DNA of 33,479 nt from an uncultured Clostridia bacterium. GTDB lineage: Bacteria > Bacillota > Clostridia > Christensenellales > Aristaeellaceae. The stretch is from NCBI GenBank assembly GCA_946413245.1, contig CAMKJS010000033.1:1-33479 (forward strand), written 5' to 3'. The translations under genes were made by a program, and so were the position numbers. The notes below the pieces were generated by a model. It worked only from the letters and a program-made list of their open reading frames with translations. It was not told the DNA's origin and did not search any database. Shown here piece after piece: positions 8,762 through 16,291 of the stretch. Within the stretch, counting starts at the first letter, position 1. Each line of letters begins with the position of its first letter.

Positions 8762-10174
8762 ATGACGCAACGGAAAGGAATTATCCGGGATCTGACCACC
8801 GGAAGCGTGCCGAAAACGCTCATCAGCTTTGCGCTGCCGCTGTTTTTATCCGGGCTGCTGCAAATGGTCTACAATATGGTGGATATGATTGTAGTGGGCC
8901 GGTTCGTGGGGACGGAGGGCCTTTCCGCCGTATCCATCGGCGGGGAAGTGCTGATGCTGATCACGTTCGTGGCCATGGGCTTCTCCAATGCCGGGCAGAT
9001 CCTGATTTCCCGCTACGTGGGAGAGAACAGGAAGGACCTGATCGGTGAAATGGTGGGAACGCTTTTCACGCTGCTGATGAGCCTGGCCGTAGTGATCATG
9101 ATCGTCTTCCTGTTTACCTACCGGGGGATTATTCACTGGCTGAACACACCGGAGGAGATCTGGGAATATACCCGGCAGTACAGCATCACCTGCGTATATG
9201 GCGTGGTGTTTATCTACGGCTACAATCTGGTGTCCGCCATTCTCCGCGGGATGGGGGACTCAAAGCATCCCTTCATGTTCATCGCCATCGCCTCGGTGAT
9301 CAACGCGGTGCTGGACGTGGCCTTTGTGGGAGGTCTGGGAATGGGGCCCCAGGGAGCAGCGCTGGCGACCGTTATCGGGCAGGCTGTGAGCTTCCTTTTC
9401 GCGATCCGGCTGCTGTACAGAAACCGGGAGCAGATTCATTTCGACTTCAGGCCCGCGCATTTCCGGATTTACGGAACGGTGATCAGACCGCTGCTTGCCC
9501 TGGGCATTCCAATGGTGCTTCAGTCAGCGGCTATCACGTTCTCCATGTTGTTCGTGAATTCCTATGTGAACACCTACGGCACAGTGGCGGTAGCGGTGAC
9601 GGGCATAGCCCGGAAACTGGAGAACATGATCGGTGTGGTCTCCCAGTCCATCTCTTCCGCCGGAGGCGCGATGGTTTCCCAGGCGCTGGGAGCGGGAAAG
9701 ACGGAGCGCGTTCCGAAAGTGGTGGGCCACGCGCTGTGGATCGTGGCGATTCCTTCCGCGATATTCGCCCTGATTACCGGCTTTAAGCCGGAATGGCTGT
9801 TCGGTTTGTTTTCGAGTGATCCGGCGGTGCTGGCCATGGCCATCACCTACATCCCTGTGGCCATGGTGCAGTATCTGGGCTGCACGCTGCGTCCGGCCAG
9901 CTTTGCCCTGATCAACGGCTCCGGCAATTCCCGCCTGAACCTGCTGGTGGCCCTGCTGGACGGCCTGTTCTGCCGGATCGGCCTTTCCCTGCTGCTGGGC
10001 GTGACGCTGGGCATGGGCATCCGCGAATTCTGGTACGGCAATGCGTTGTCCGGGCTGGTTCCGTTCCTGATCGGCAGCGGATACCTGCTCTCGGGAAAAT
10101 GGAAGAAGAGGGCTTCCGACAAAAGCGCTCAGCCTGAATCCGGGACGGCGCCGAAAGATGCGGCGGCACATTGA
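8762..10174 (+). CDS. MATE family efflux transporter
   Basis: 470 residues with about twelve hydrophobic segments, the usual size for the family. The N-terminus shows MATE hallmarks: LTTGSVPKTLISFALPLFLSGLLQ, YNMVDMIVVGRFVG, and VAMGFSNAGQILISRYVGE. The matching second-half motif (IPMVLQSAAITFSMLFVNSYVN) is also present. These inner-membrane pumps export drugs or organic cations in exchange for Na+ or H+. The start is set at 8762 because AAAAGGAG lies 10 bases upstream; an upstream ATG at 8717 would add 15 unlikely residues. The substrate is unknown. It follows the broken BspA gene closely, and its stop codon overlaps the -35 box of the next gene. Confidence 0.92.
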   Translation: MTQRKGIIRDLTTGSVPKTLISFALPLFLSGLLQMVYNMVDMIVVGRFVGTEGLSAVSIGGEVLMLITFVAMGFSNAGQILISRYVGENRKDLIGEMVGTLFTLLMSLAVVIMIVFLFTYRGIIHWLNTPEEIWEYTRQYSITCVYGVVFIYGYNLVSAILRGMGDSKHPFMFIAIASVINAVLDVAFVGGLGMGPQGAALATVIGQAVSFLFAIRLLYRNREQIHFDFRPAHFRIYGTVIRPLLALGIPMVLQSAAITFSMLFVNSYVNTYGTVAVAVTGIARKLENMIGVVSQSISSAGGAMVSQALGAGKTERVPKVVGHALWIVAIPSAIFALITGFKPEWLFGLFSSDPAVLAMAITYIPVAMVQYLGCTLRPASFALINGSGNSRLNLLVALLDGLFCRIGLSLLLGVTLGMGIREFWYGNALSGLVPFLIGSGYLLSGKWKKRASDKSAQPESGTAPKDAAAH

Positions 10175-10200
10175 CACGCCCGTGAGCCGCGTGATAAAAT
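10171..10200 (+). promoter_or_regulatory. Sigma-A type promoter for the caspase-like gene
   Basis: TTGACA (10171-10176) and TAAAAT (10195-10200) are separated by 18 bases. The -35 box overlaps the stop codon of the MATE gene, and the start codon of the next gene is about 50 bases downstream, so the caspase-like gene seems to be transcribed on its own. Confidence 0.7.
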
Positions 10201-10252
10201 TATATAGTTTAGACTGATTATGGTTTCGACTGATCAAAGGAGGCTGAAATCC

Positions 10253-11749
10253 ATGAAGAAACGTATCCTCTCCGTACTGATGATTCTAGCGCTGCTTCTG
10301 TCCTGCCTGGCCGTCGTTCCGGCCACCGCGGAAAAAGGAGCGGCCGAAAAGACTGCCGCTGTACAGAACGCCGCCCCGAGAGAGATTACAATTTCGGGAT
10401 CTCACTATGTTGGTATCGGATGCGCGATTAAACTGCGTGCGACCGTGCTGCCGGAAAGCGCCAGCCAGAAGCTGACCTGGAAAACCAGCGATAAAAAGAT
10501 CGCCACGGTGGATGGCGGCAAGGTGACAGGCCTGAAGAAGGGAACCGTGAAAATCACCGCGGTTTCCAAGGCTGATTCGACCGTGAAGAAGGTCTGGAAG
10601 ATTACTGTAACGAAGAAAACGACCAGCGTGAAGATTACCGCGCCGCAGGACACCCTGTATCTGAGCGGGAAGAAGACCATGACCCTGAAGGCTAAGGCTC
10701 TGCCTTCCGGCGCCGCGCAGAGTTTTGTCTGGAAGAGCAGCAACACGAAGGTGCTGAAGGTGTCCTCCTCCGGAAAGGTAACCGCCCTGAAGGTCGGCGA
10801 GGCGACCATCACCTGCAGCAGCGTGGACGGCTCCCGGGAGCTGGACGTGATTACCATCGAAGTGAAGAAGAAAAAGACAGAGGAAGAAGAGGAAGAAGAG
10901 GAGGAAATCTCCTCGAAAGCCAAGTATTACGCGCTGCTGATCGGCAACGGACAGGAATACGTTTACCAGCAGAAGCTGGCCGGCGTCGCGTACGACCTGA
11001 AAGCGTTTAAAGCCGCACTGGGCGGGCTGAGTCAGAACTGGAAGATCACGGTCAAGAAGGGCCTGACGGCAAACGGAATGGTCTCCGCGATCAAAAAAGC
11101 TTTCAAGGATGCCACCAAGGACGACATCTGCCTGTTCTATTATTCGGGTCACGGGGACGACAGCACCGGAGCCAGCGGCGGTTCCCTGGTAGGGATCAAC
11201 TGCGACGGATACTCCGACTTCCTGAAGCCGACCACCCTGGCGAAGACACTGAAGAGCGTATGCCCCGGCAAAGTTATCGTGCTGCTGGACTCCTGCGGCA
11301 GCGGATCCTATATCTACGAGAACGGAAGTCTGAATTCCAACAACGGTTCTTCCAGAAACTTCACCGGCAAGGTGATGAGCGCTTTCAACTATTACGACGA
11401 GAACCTGTACAGCAACAGCGGCGAGCTGCTGGGCTCCAAATTCGCGGTGCTGGCGGCCTGCGAGCATGGGATGACTTCTACCGATCTGAAAATTGACGAT
11501 TATGCCTGCGGCGCGTTCACCTACGGAATGGTTCTGTCCATGGGCTGCGATTATCCTTCCGGAACGTATAACGGGCATATGGAAGCAGATAAGGACAACA
11601 ACAACGCCCTGACGCTGAAGGAAACCTACAACGGAATCAGAAGCGTGATCAACGAGCTGAACGCTGTTCTGGAGTATTACGGGTATGAGACCATGGATCA
11701 GGTGACGCAGATGCATGGGACCAGCGGACTGGTTTTGTTCAAACATTGA
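10253..11749 (+). CDS. Secreted caspase-like (C14) protease with two BIG2 Ig-like domains
   Basis: 498 residues. The start is fixed by AAAGGAGG 9 bases upstream and by the signal peptide it yields (MKKRILSVLMILALLLSCLAVV up to a TAEKG region; the Cys could alternatively suggest a lipoprotein but the lipobox fit is poor). Two bacterial Ig-like group 2 domains follow (about residues 45-123 and 126-205; TWKTSDKKIATVDGGKVTGL and VWKSSNTKVLKVSSSGKVTAL). An acidic run of about nine Glu (210-218) links them to a peptidase C14 domain with the catalytic His in YYSGHGD (H300) and the Cys in LLDSCGSG (C348). Active residues are intact. Caspase-like enzymes cut after basic or acidic residues; the target here is unknown, and no partner gene is adjacent. 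Extracytoplasmic location is inferred from the signal peptide. Confidence 0.88.
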   Translation: MKKRILSVLMILALLLSCLAVVPATAEKGAAEKTAAVQNAAPREITISGSHYVGIGCAIKLRATVLPESASQKLTWKTSDKKIATVDGGKVTGLKKGTVKITAVSKADSTVKKVWKITVTKKTTSVKITAPQDTLYLSGKKTMTLKAKALPSGAAQSFVWKSSNTKVLKVSSSGKVTALKVGEATITCSSVDGSRELDVITIEVKKKKTEEEEEEEEEISSKAKYYALLIGNGQEYVYQQKLAGVAYDLKAFKAALGGLSQNWKITVKKGLTANGMVSAIKKAFKDATKDDICLFYYSGHGDDSTGASGGSLVGINCDGYSDFLKPTTLAKTLKSVCPGKVIVLLDSCGSGSYIYENGSLNSNNGSSRNFTGKVMSAFNYYDENLYSNSGELLGSKFAVLAACEHGMTSTDLKIDDYACGAFTYGMVLSMGCDYPSGTYNGHMEADKDNNNALTLKETYNGIRSVINELNAVLEYYGYETMDQVTQMHGTSGLVLFKH

Positions 11750-11796
11750 TTGCAATGATTTGTACAAAACCAGACAGAAATATTTTTGATAGGTTT

Positions 11797-11997
11797 CGCG
11801 TCTGCGGACGCGACCAGGGCTTTCCGATCGCCCTGGACCTTCGGCGCATATGTGAGAAGGGATAAGGGCTTTCCGATCGATCCGCAACCTCAATAGTCGT
11901 AACTCCACACAGTGGAGATTACTCCTTTTCGGTTGACCTAAGCTCTGATAAGAATTCCGCCACTGGCGGTTGTCAGAGCTTCGCCCTGGACCTTCGG
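11797..11997. repeat. Intergenic cluster of palindromes and short direct repeats
   Basis: The 291-bp gap between the caspase-like gene and asd has no credible gene. It holds hairpin-forming palindromes at 11797-11812 (CGCGTC/GACGCG), 11814-11836 (CCAGGGC/GCCCTGG), 11903-11917 (CTCCAC/GTGGAG) and a nested pair at 11941-11980 (AGCTCTGA/TCAGAGCT enclosing CCGCCA/TGGCGG). GGGCTTTCCGATCG is repeated at 11817-11830 and 11866-11879. TCGCCCTGGACCTTCGG is repeated at 11828-11844 and 11981-11997. It looks like a mosaic of dispersed intergenic repeat units, or a structured leader RNA of asd. It resembles no riboswitch class I can name. Confidence 0.65.
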
Positions 11998-12040
11998 TTT
12001 CAAGCTAACAAACCTGAACATGGATTGGAGGAATAAAGAT

Positions 12041-13138
12041 ATGAACCAGCAATACCGCGTCGGCGTGATCGGCGCGACAGGCATGGTGGGTCAGCGCTTT
12101 CTTTCCCTGCTGAAGGATCATCCGTGGTTTAAGGTGACGTGTGTGGCGGCATCCGCCCGCAGCGCCGGGAAAACCTACCGGGAAGCGGTGGGCGATCGTT
12201 GGGCGTTTGACTGGCCGATTCCCGAAAACGCCGCGGACCTGACCGTGATGGACGCCGCAGACGTGGACGCGGTGGCGGAAAAGGTGGATTTCGTTTTCTG
12301 CGCTGTGGACATGAAGAAGGACGAAATCCGCGCCATGGAGGAAAACTACGCGAAGCATGAAATCCCCGTGGTGAGCAACAACAGCGCGTGCCGCGGAATC
12401 GAGGACGTGCCCATGGTGGTGCCGGAAATCAACGCGGCGCATCTGGCGGTGATCGACACCCAGCGCAGGCGTCTGGGAAGCAAGTACGGGTTTATCGCCG
12501 TGAAGCCGAACTGCTCCATCCAGAGCTACGTGCCGGCCCTGACCCCGCTGCTGGACTACGGTCCGGAAAAGGTCAGCGTATGTACGTATCAGGCGATCAG
12601 CGGCGCGGGGAAAACCTTCCGTACCTGGCCTGAAATGGTGGATAACGTGATCCCCTATATCGGCGGCGAGGACGAGAAGAGCGAGCAGGAGCCCCTGAAG
12701 CTGTGGGGCCGCGTGGAGGACCGTGGAAACGGCCTTGTGATCGTGAACGCGGAAAAACCCGTGATCAGCGCCCAGTGCCTGCGGGTGGCCGCCAGCGACG
12801 GCCATATGGCTGCGGTGTCTGTCAGCTTCCGCGAGAAAGTGACGAAGGAGGAGATCCTTTCCCGCTGGAACAGCTATGAGACGGAAGCGCAGCGTCTGGA
12901 ACTGCCCAGCGCGCCGAAGCCCTTCCTGCAGTATTTCGAGGATCCCACCCGGCCGCAGACACGGCTGGACCGGGATTTTCAGAACGGATTCGGCGTCAGC
13001 ATCGGCCGGCTCCGGGAAGATAAAATATTTGACTGGCGCTTTGTGTGCCTGAGCCACAATACCATCCGCGGCGCCGCGGGCGGCGGCATTCTGACCGCCG
13101 AACTGCTGTGCCGGAAAGGATATATTCAGGCAAAGTAA
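12041..13138 (+). CDS. asd: Aspartate-semialdehyde dehydrogenase (archaeal/fungal type)
   Basis: 365 residues. Reduces L-aspartyl-4-phosphate to aspartate semialdehyde with NADPH, the branch point to lysine/diaminopimelate, threonine and methionine. The N-terminal nucleotide-binding motif GVIGATGMVGQRF is present. The acyl-enzyme cysteine is C158 in VKPNCSIQ, and the AAISGAGKTF-like loop (TYQAISGAGKTFRTWPEM) and the SDGHMAAVSV histidine motif follow. The sequence around NNSACRGIEDVPMVVPEIN is of the archaeal/fungal subgroup rather than the E. coli type. The start at 12041 is preferred over an ATG at 12020 because TTGGAGG lies 9 bases before it. The upstream spacer is rich in hairpins, so leader control is possible but not shown. 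Confidence 0.95.
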   Translation: MNQQYRVGVIGATGMVGQRFLSLLKDHPWFKVTCVAASARSAGKTYREAVGDRWAFDWPIPENAADLTVMDAADVDAVAEKVDFVFCAVDMKKDEIRAMEENYAKHEIPVVSNNSACRGIEDVPMVVPEINAAHLAVIDTQRRRLGSKYGFIAVKPNCSIQSYVPALTPLLDYGPEKVSVCTYQAISGAGKTFRTWPEMVDNVIPYIGGEDEKSEQEPLKLWGRVEDRGNGLVIVNAEKPVISAQCLRVAASDGHMAAVSVSFREKVTKEEILSRWNSYETEAQRLELPSAPKPFLQYFEDPTRPQTRLDRDFQNGFGVSIGRLREDKIFDWRFVCLSHNTIRGAAGGGILTAELLCRKGYIQAK

Positions 13139-13167
13139 ACTGCCCTGAAAAGGGATGGATTCGTAAA

Positions 13168-13267
13168 GGCAGAGTAGCGTTTACCGCGTCAAGTGTTCAT
13201 GAACGGGGAGTTGTCATGAAACGAAACAGGGTCATCCCTGTGCGGTGGTGAACGCGCATCCCGCTGC
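13168..13267 (+). ncRNA. Tetrahydrofolate (THF) riboswitch
   Basis: The segment carries the conserved blocks of the class I THF aptamer in the right order: AGAGTAG (13171-13177), GTCAAGTG, the GAACGGGGAGTTGTC core, ACGAAA, GCGGTG and GCATCCCGCT (from 13256). The helices can be drawn: GCGTT with GAACGC for P2, TTCATGA with TCATGAA for P3, and a variable CAGGG/CCCTG hairpin. The class binds reduced folates and normally sits in front of folate transport or synthesis genes. Here the next gene is the FolT-type transporter, which supports the call independently. Confidence 0.9.
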
Positions 13268-13277
13268 TATTTACAGC

Positions 13278-13326
13278 AAAAGCCTCTGCGAATCATGCAA
13301 AACGACCATGATGACAGGAGGCTTTT
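13278..13326 (+). promoter_or_regulatory. Riboswitch expression platform: hairpin covering the folT ribosome binding site
   Basis: AAAAGCCTC (13278-13286) can pair with GAGGCTTTT (13318-13326), with an inner extension ATCATG/CATGAT (13292-13297 with 13307-13312). The 3' arm contains most of the AGGAGG ribosome binding site (13316-13321) located 8 bases before the folT start. The pairing would hide that site. The five T at the end of the stem would also allow partial termination, so control may act on translation, transcription, or both. Confidence 0.75.
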
Positions 13327-13329
13327 TCC

Positions 13330-14025
13330 ATGCAGAAGAATTCAAATCAGCTGTTTGATACTCCCTTCAGCAAAGCGTACTGGAAGCTGGCAGCAGTCGA
13401 GCTTCGGAACACAAAAACCCTGATTTTCGCCGCGCTGATGATCGCCCTGCGGGTAGCGCTGAAATCCGTCAGTATTCCGATCGCCGCGGATCTGAAAATC
13501 GGAATCGGCTTTCTGGTGAACGCGCTGGGCGCGATGACTTTCGGGCCGGTGGTAGCCATTGCCGGCGCCGCCGTATCGGACACGCTGGGCTGCCTGCTTT
13601 TTCCGTCGGGCCCCTACTTTTTTCCGTTCATTTTTATCGAAATCGCGGGCTCCCTGATCTTCGCGCTGTTTTTTTACCGGACGCGGATTTCCGTGACACG
13701 GGTCATTCTGTCGCGGTTCTGCATCGACTTCTTTGTCAACATCGTACTGCAGACGCCCGTTATGGTTCTGTATTACCAGATGATGCTGGGAAAGAGCTAC
13801 AAGATTTTCAATCTTCCGCGCATGATCAAGAATCTGGTGATGTTTCCCATCGAATCGGTATTGCTGGTGCTGTTCCTGCGGGCCCTGGTTCCCCCGCTCA
13901 AAAGCCAGGGCTATGTGGTCAGCGATATTTCCCGGCTGCAATTTACCAGGAAGAACATTATTACACTGGTGATTCTGACCGTAATCGGCGCTGCGGCGGT
14001 CGTGATCTATACGGTGACGAAGTGA
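13330..14025 (+). CDS. folT: ECF transporter S component, folate-specific (FolT-like)
   Basis: 231 residues with about six hydrophobic segments, typical of the substrate-binding S subunit of energy-coupling factor transporters. It would work with shared EcfA/EcfA'/EcfT subunits encoded elsewhere. Family traits are TLIFAALMIALRVALKSVSIPI, the GFLVNALGAMTFGPVVAIAGAAVSD block and LLFPSGPYFFPFI. The THF riboswitch directly upstream makes folate the likely substrate. It is followed after 15 bases by nth with its own AGGAG, so the two probably share a transcript. The sequence shows the S-component pattern; specificity is inferred from the riboswitch and family similarity. Confidence 0.88.
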   Translation: MQKNSNQLFDTPFSKAYWKLAAVELRNTKTLIFAALMIALRVALKSVSIPIAADLKIGIGFLVNALGAMTFGPVVAIAGAAVSDTLGCLLFPSGPYFFPFIFIEIAGSLIFALFFYRTRISVTRVILSRFCIDFFVNIVLQTPVMVLYYQMMLGKSYKIFNLPRMIKNLVMFPIESVLLVLFLRALVPPLKSQGYVVSDISRLQFTRKNIITLVILTVIGAAAVVIYTVTK

Positions 14026-14040
14026 GTACAGGAGCTGAAA

Positions 14041-14670
14041 ATGAACCGCGAACAGAAGATGAAGATCCTGGAAAAGCTGGAGGAGATGTATCCGGAAGCA
14101 GGACCGGAGCTGCATTTCACCAACCCCTATGAAACACTGGTGGCCACGATCCTTTCGGCCCAGTGCACGGATCAGCAGGTGAACAAGGTGACGCCCGCGG
14201 TTTTCGCCCGCTATCCGGACGCGAATGCCATGGCGGAAGCCCGGGAAGAGGATCTGTATCCCATGGTGAAGAGCTGCGGGTTTAAATCCAAAGCGGGGAA
14301 CATCATCGCCGCATGCCGTATGATCCGGGACCAGCACGGCGGAAAAGTGCAGGATACGATGGAGGCACTGACCGCGCTGCCGGGAGTCGGAAGGAAAACA
14401 GCGAACGTGGTGCTGTCCAACGCTTTCGGGATTCCGGCTTTCGCGGTGGATACCCATGTGTTCCGCGTCAGCAACCGGCTGGGCCTTTGCAAGGCGGATA
14501 CGGTGGAGGAAACTGAACGCCAGATGACCCGGCTGATTCCCCGGGAAAAATGGGGAAAGGCACATCACTGGCTGATCTGGCACGGAAGGCGGGTGTGCAA
14601 GGCGCAGCGGCCCCTGTGTGCGGACTGCGGCCTGCGGGAACTGTGCCGGTTCAGGGCAGCCGGCGGTTAA
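14041..14670 (+). CDS. nth: Endonuclease III, DNA glycosylase/AP lyase
   Basis: 209 residues, normal length. Removes oxidised pyrimidines from DNA and nicks the abasic site in base excision repair. The helix-hairpin-helix LPGVGRKTANVV carries the catalytic lysine (K119), and VDTHVFRV carries the catalytic aspartate (D137). The 4Fe-4S cluster cysteines C186, C193, C196 and C202 have the classic C-x6-C-x2-C-x5-C spacing. The N-terminal YETLVATILSAQCTDQQVN block is also standard. It lies downstream of folT in a likely two-gene unit; no functional link to folate uptake is evident. Confidence 0.96.
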   Translation: MNREQKMKILEKLEEMYPEAGPELHFTNPYETLVATILSAQCTDQQVNKVTPAVFARYPDANAMAEAREEDLYPMVKSCGFKSKAGNIIAACRMIRDQHGGKVQDTMEALTALPGVGRKTANVVLSNAFGIPAFAVDTHVFRVSNRLGLCKADTVEETERQMTRLIPREKWGKAHHWLIWHGRRVCKAQRPLCADCGLRELCRFRAAGG

Positions 14671-14735
14671 CGGACAGCGGTCAGTTTTATCTGGTTTTAT
14701 CAGAAAAGATATACTTGAACGGAGGATGAAAAAGC

Positions 14736-14846
14736 ATGACAAGCACGAAAGCGGACCGGAAAAAGAAGATGGTGCAGATTATCGCCATCGTAGTGGCCGG
14801 GGTGATGATTCTGTCCGTTATTCTGGCGGCGATCCTGGCGCAGTAA
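14736..14846 (+). CDS. 36-residue single-pass membrane microprotein
   Basis: An ATG at 14736 with GGAGG about 11 bases upstream opens a 36-codon frame: a basic N-terminus (TSTKADRKKKM), then an uninterrupted hydrophobic helix of about 23 residues (VQIIAIVVAGVMILSVILAAIL) and TAA. A -10-like TATACT lies at 14710-14715, and a strong hairpin terminator lies 22 bases after the stop, so it looks like a small independent gene. It resembles in layout the small DUF4044-type proteins of Bacillota, but I cannot assign it to a family. Function unknown. The signals around it argue that it is real despite its size. Confidence 0.7.
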   Translation: MTSTKADRKKKMVQIIAIVVAGVMILSVILAAILAQ

Positions 14847-14867
14847 ACCGGAAACACAATCTGCTGA

Positions 14868-14892
14868 AACGAATTTGGATTCCAAATTCGTT
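14868..14892 (+). terminator. Intrinsic terminator after the microprotein gene
   Basis: AACGAATTTGG (14868-14878) pairs perfectly with CCAAATTCGTT (14882-14892) across a 3-nt loop, followed by CTTTTG. The T-run is short, but the stem is perfect and placed just after the small gene and before the ribosome binding site of the next gene. Confidence 0.65.
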
Positions 14893-14972
14893 CTTTTGAA
14901 ACCATGTAAACAGGTGCCGCCGGATCTGACGGCAGAACGATCAGAGGATGAAGACCGGAAAGGAGGAGCCTG

Positions 14973-16280
14973 ATGCGTCCCGGAAGAAGACGGGGAATCG
15001 CCGCGGGAACGGTGATCGCGCTGACCATGATGATGCTGACCCTGGGCGGAACGCTGTGGATGCTGTTCAGGCTTTCCGGCGGGAACATCGATATCGTGAA
15101 GACATCCCGGAGCATCCTGAAAATCGGCAGCACCGCCGTGTCGAAGGATGAGGAGGATATCCTGATTACTTCGCAGGAAGGGACCGTGACAAGCCCGCAG
15201 CCGGCGAACAGCGGGGCAGCCCGGGCCGGAAAGGAACCGAAGGAGACCGAAGCGCCGAAGGAGGGCCGCTTTACGCTGACAGTGGGCGGAACCCTGGCAG
15301 TGGAAGAAAATATCCGGAAGAGCTGCTACTCCACGGATTCCAAAAAATATGATTTCTCAGACGTAACCGCGCTGCTGGCGGAGGAAACCGCTGCGGATAT
15401 CAGTGCGGTGTTTCTGGAAAACATTCTGGACGACAGCGGCAAAATCACCAAAACGGTGGTTCCGGAGAACGCGGCGGACATGTTGCGGACCGCCGGATTC
15501 AATACGGTACTCTGCGGCTTCGCACGGATATTCGACCGGGAAGGCACCGGCATCGCGGCAACCCGGACAGCCCTGCAGAAACGGGAGATCACGCCTCTGG
15601 GAGCGCTCGGGGATGCGGCGGACTCCGCCTGGCAGACGCAGGAAGTGAACGGGATCCGGGTGGCGATGGCGCAGTATACAGCCACCGTGTCTTCTCAGAC
15701 CCGGAAGAATATGAACAAAAAAGGTCTTTCAGGACTGGTTCCGGAAGCGGACGCGGAACGGATCGCGGAGGATATCCGGCAGGCACGGAAGGAAGGTGCC
15801 GCGGCAGTGATCGTATTCCTGAACTGGGGCAAGGATGGGACGAAAAGCCCGGATAAAAATCAGATTACCCTGGCCAGGGCAATTGCGGACGCGGGTGCGG
15901 ACCTGATTGTCGGCAACGGCAGCAGAGTCGCCCACAAGGCGGAATGGCTGGAGGCCACCGACGGTAGCGGACGGAAGACCTTGTGCGTGTACAGTCTCGG
16001 AACCCTGCTGAGCGACAACCGGACCCGGATGAACCGCATGGCGGGAATCCTGCTTCACGTGAGTTTCGCACGGGACGGAAACGGGGTACGGCTGGAGGAC
16101 GCCGGATATACGCCTCTCTACACTTGGCGCTACAAACAGGACGGAAAGTATTACTACCGCTGCCTGAGCGCCAGCCGGCCGGCGCCGGACGGAATGGACA
16201 GCGATCAGATTCAGACGATGGAAAAGGCGGATTCCCTGCTGGCGACCCTGCTGGAAGGATCTCCGCTGCGCCTGTGGTGA
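14973..16280 (+). CDS. Membrane-anchored CapA-fold protein lacking metal-ligand residues
   Basis: 435 residues. AGGAGG lies 6 bases before the ATG. One N-terminal membrane helix (about residues 9-34), a low-complexity linker to about residue 98, then a domain collinear with the CapA/PgsA metallophosphoesterase family (poly-gamma-glutamate capsule synthesis). The overall order is kept: TLTVGGTLAVEEN, SAVFLENILDD, GFNTVLCGFARIFD, VFLNWGKD, and ARAIADAGADLIVGNGSRV. But the usual GD is G105-G106, the NNH triad reads F-A-R (183-185), the HWG histidine is N284, and GHHPHV reads GNGSRV (314-319). The family's metal-binding residues are therefore missing, and the protein is probably a non-catalytic relative acting outside the membrane. 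It is followed 11 bases later by an unknown small gene. Confidence 0.75.
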   Translation: MRPGRRRGIAAGTVIALTMMMLTLGGTLWMLFRLSGGNIDIVKTSRSILKIGSTAVSKDEEDILITSQEGTVTSPQPANSGAARAGKEPKETEAPKEGRFTLTVGGTLAVEENIRKSCYSTDSKKYDFSDVTALLAEETAADISAVFLENILDDSGKITKTVVPENAADMLRTAGFNTVLCGFARIFDREGTGIAATRTALQKREITPLGALGDAADSAWQTQEVNGIRVAMAQYTATVSSQTRKNMNKKGLSGLVPEADAERIAEDIRQARKEGAAAVIVFLNWGKDGTKSPDKNQITLARAIADAGADLIVGNGSRVAHKAEWLEATDGSGRKTLCVYSLGTLLSDNRTRMNRMAGILLHVSFARDGNGVRLEDAGYTPLYTWRYKQDGKYYYRCLSASRPAPDGMDSDQIQTMEKADSLLATLLEGSPLRLW

Positions 16281-16291
16281 GGATCCTGGGC

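Noticed and set aside
10253-11749. Anti-phage defence system built on the caspase-like protein
   Set aside because: Neighbours are a MATE pump and asd, the protein is secreted, and no nuclease, sensor or toxin gene accompanies it.
10286-11908. 540-codon minus-strand frame opposite the caspase-like gene
   Set aside because: The plus-strand gene has signal peptide, two Ig domains and an intact catalytic dyad; the reverse frame shows no domain and has low-complexity shadow composition.
11797-11997. CRISPR array
   Set aside because: The repeats are only two copies each, of different lengths and with unequal spacing, and no cas genes are present.
11757-12040. Lysine riboswitch or T-box in front of asd
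   Set aside because: I could not find the conserved T-box sequence or the lysine aptamer core blocks; only simple hairpins are visible.
15983-16291. Upstream extension of the 163-residue hypothetical gene into the CapA-like gene
   Set aside because: The same-strand overlap of about 300 bases would be exceptional, and the extension reads as low-complexity Arg/Gly/Pro sequence. The ATG at 16292 with GAGG upstream is the sensible start.
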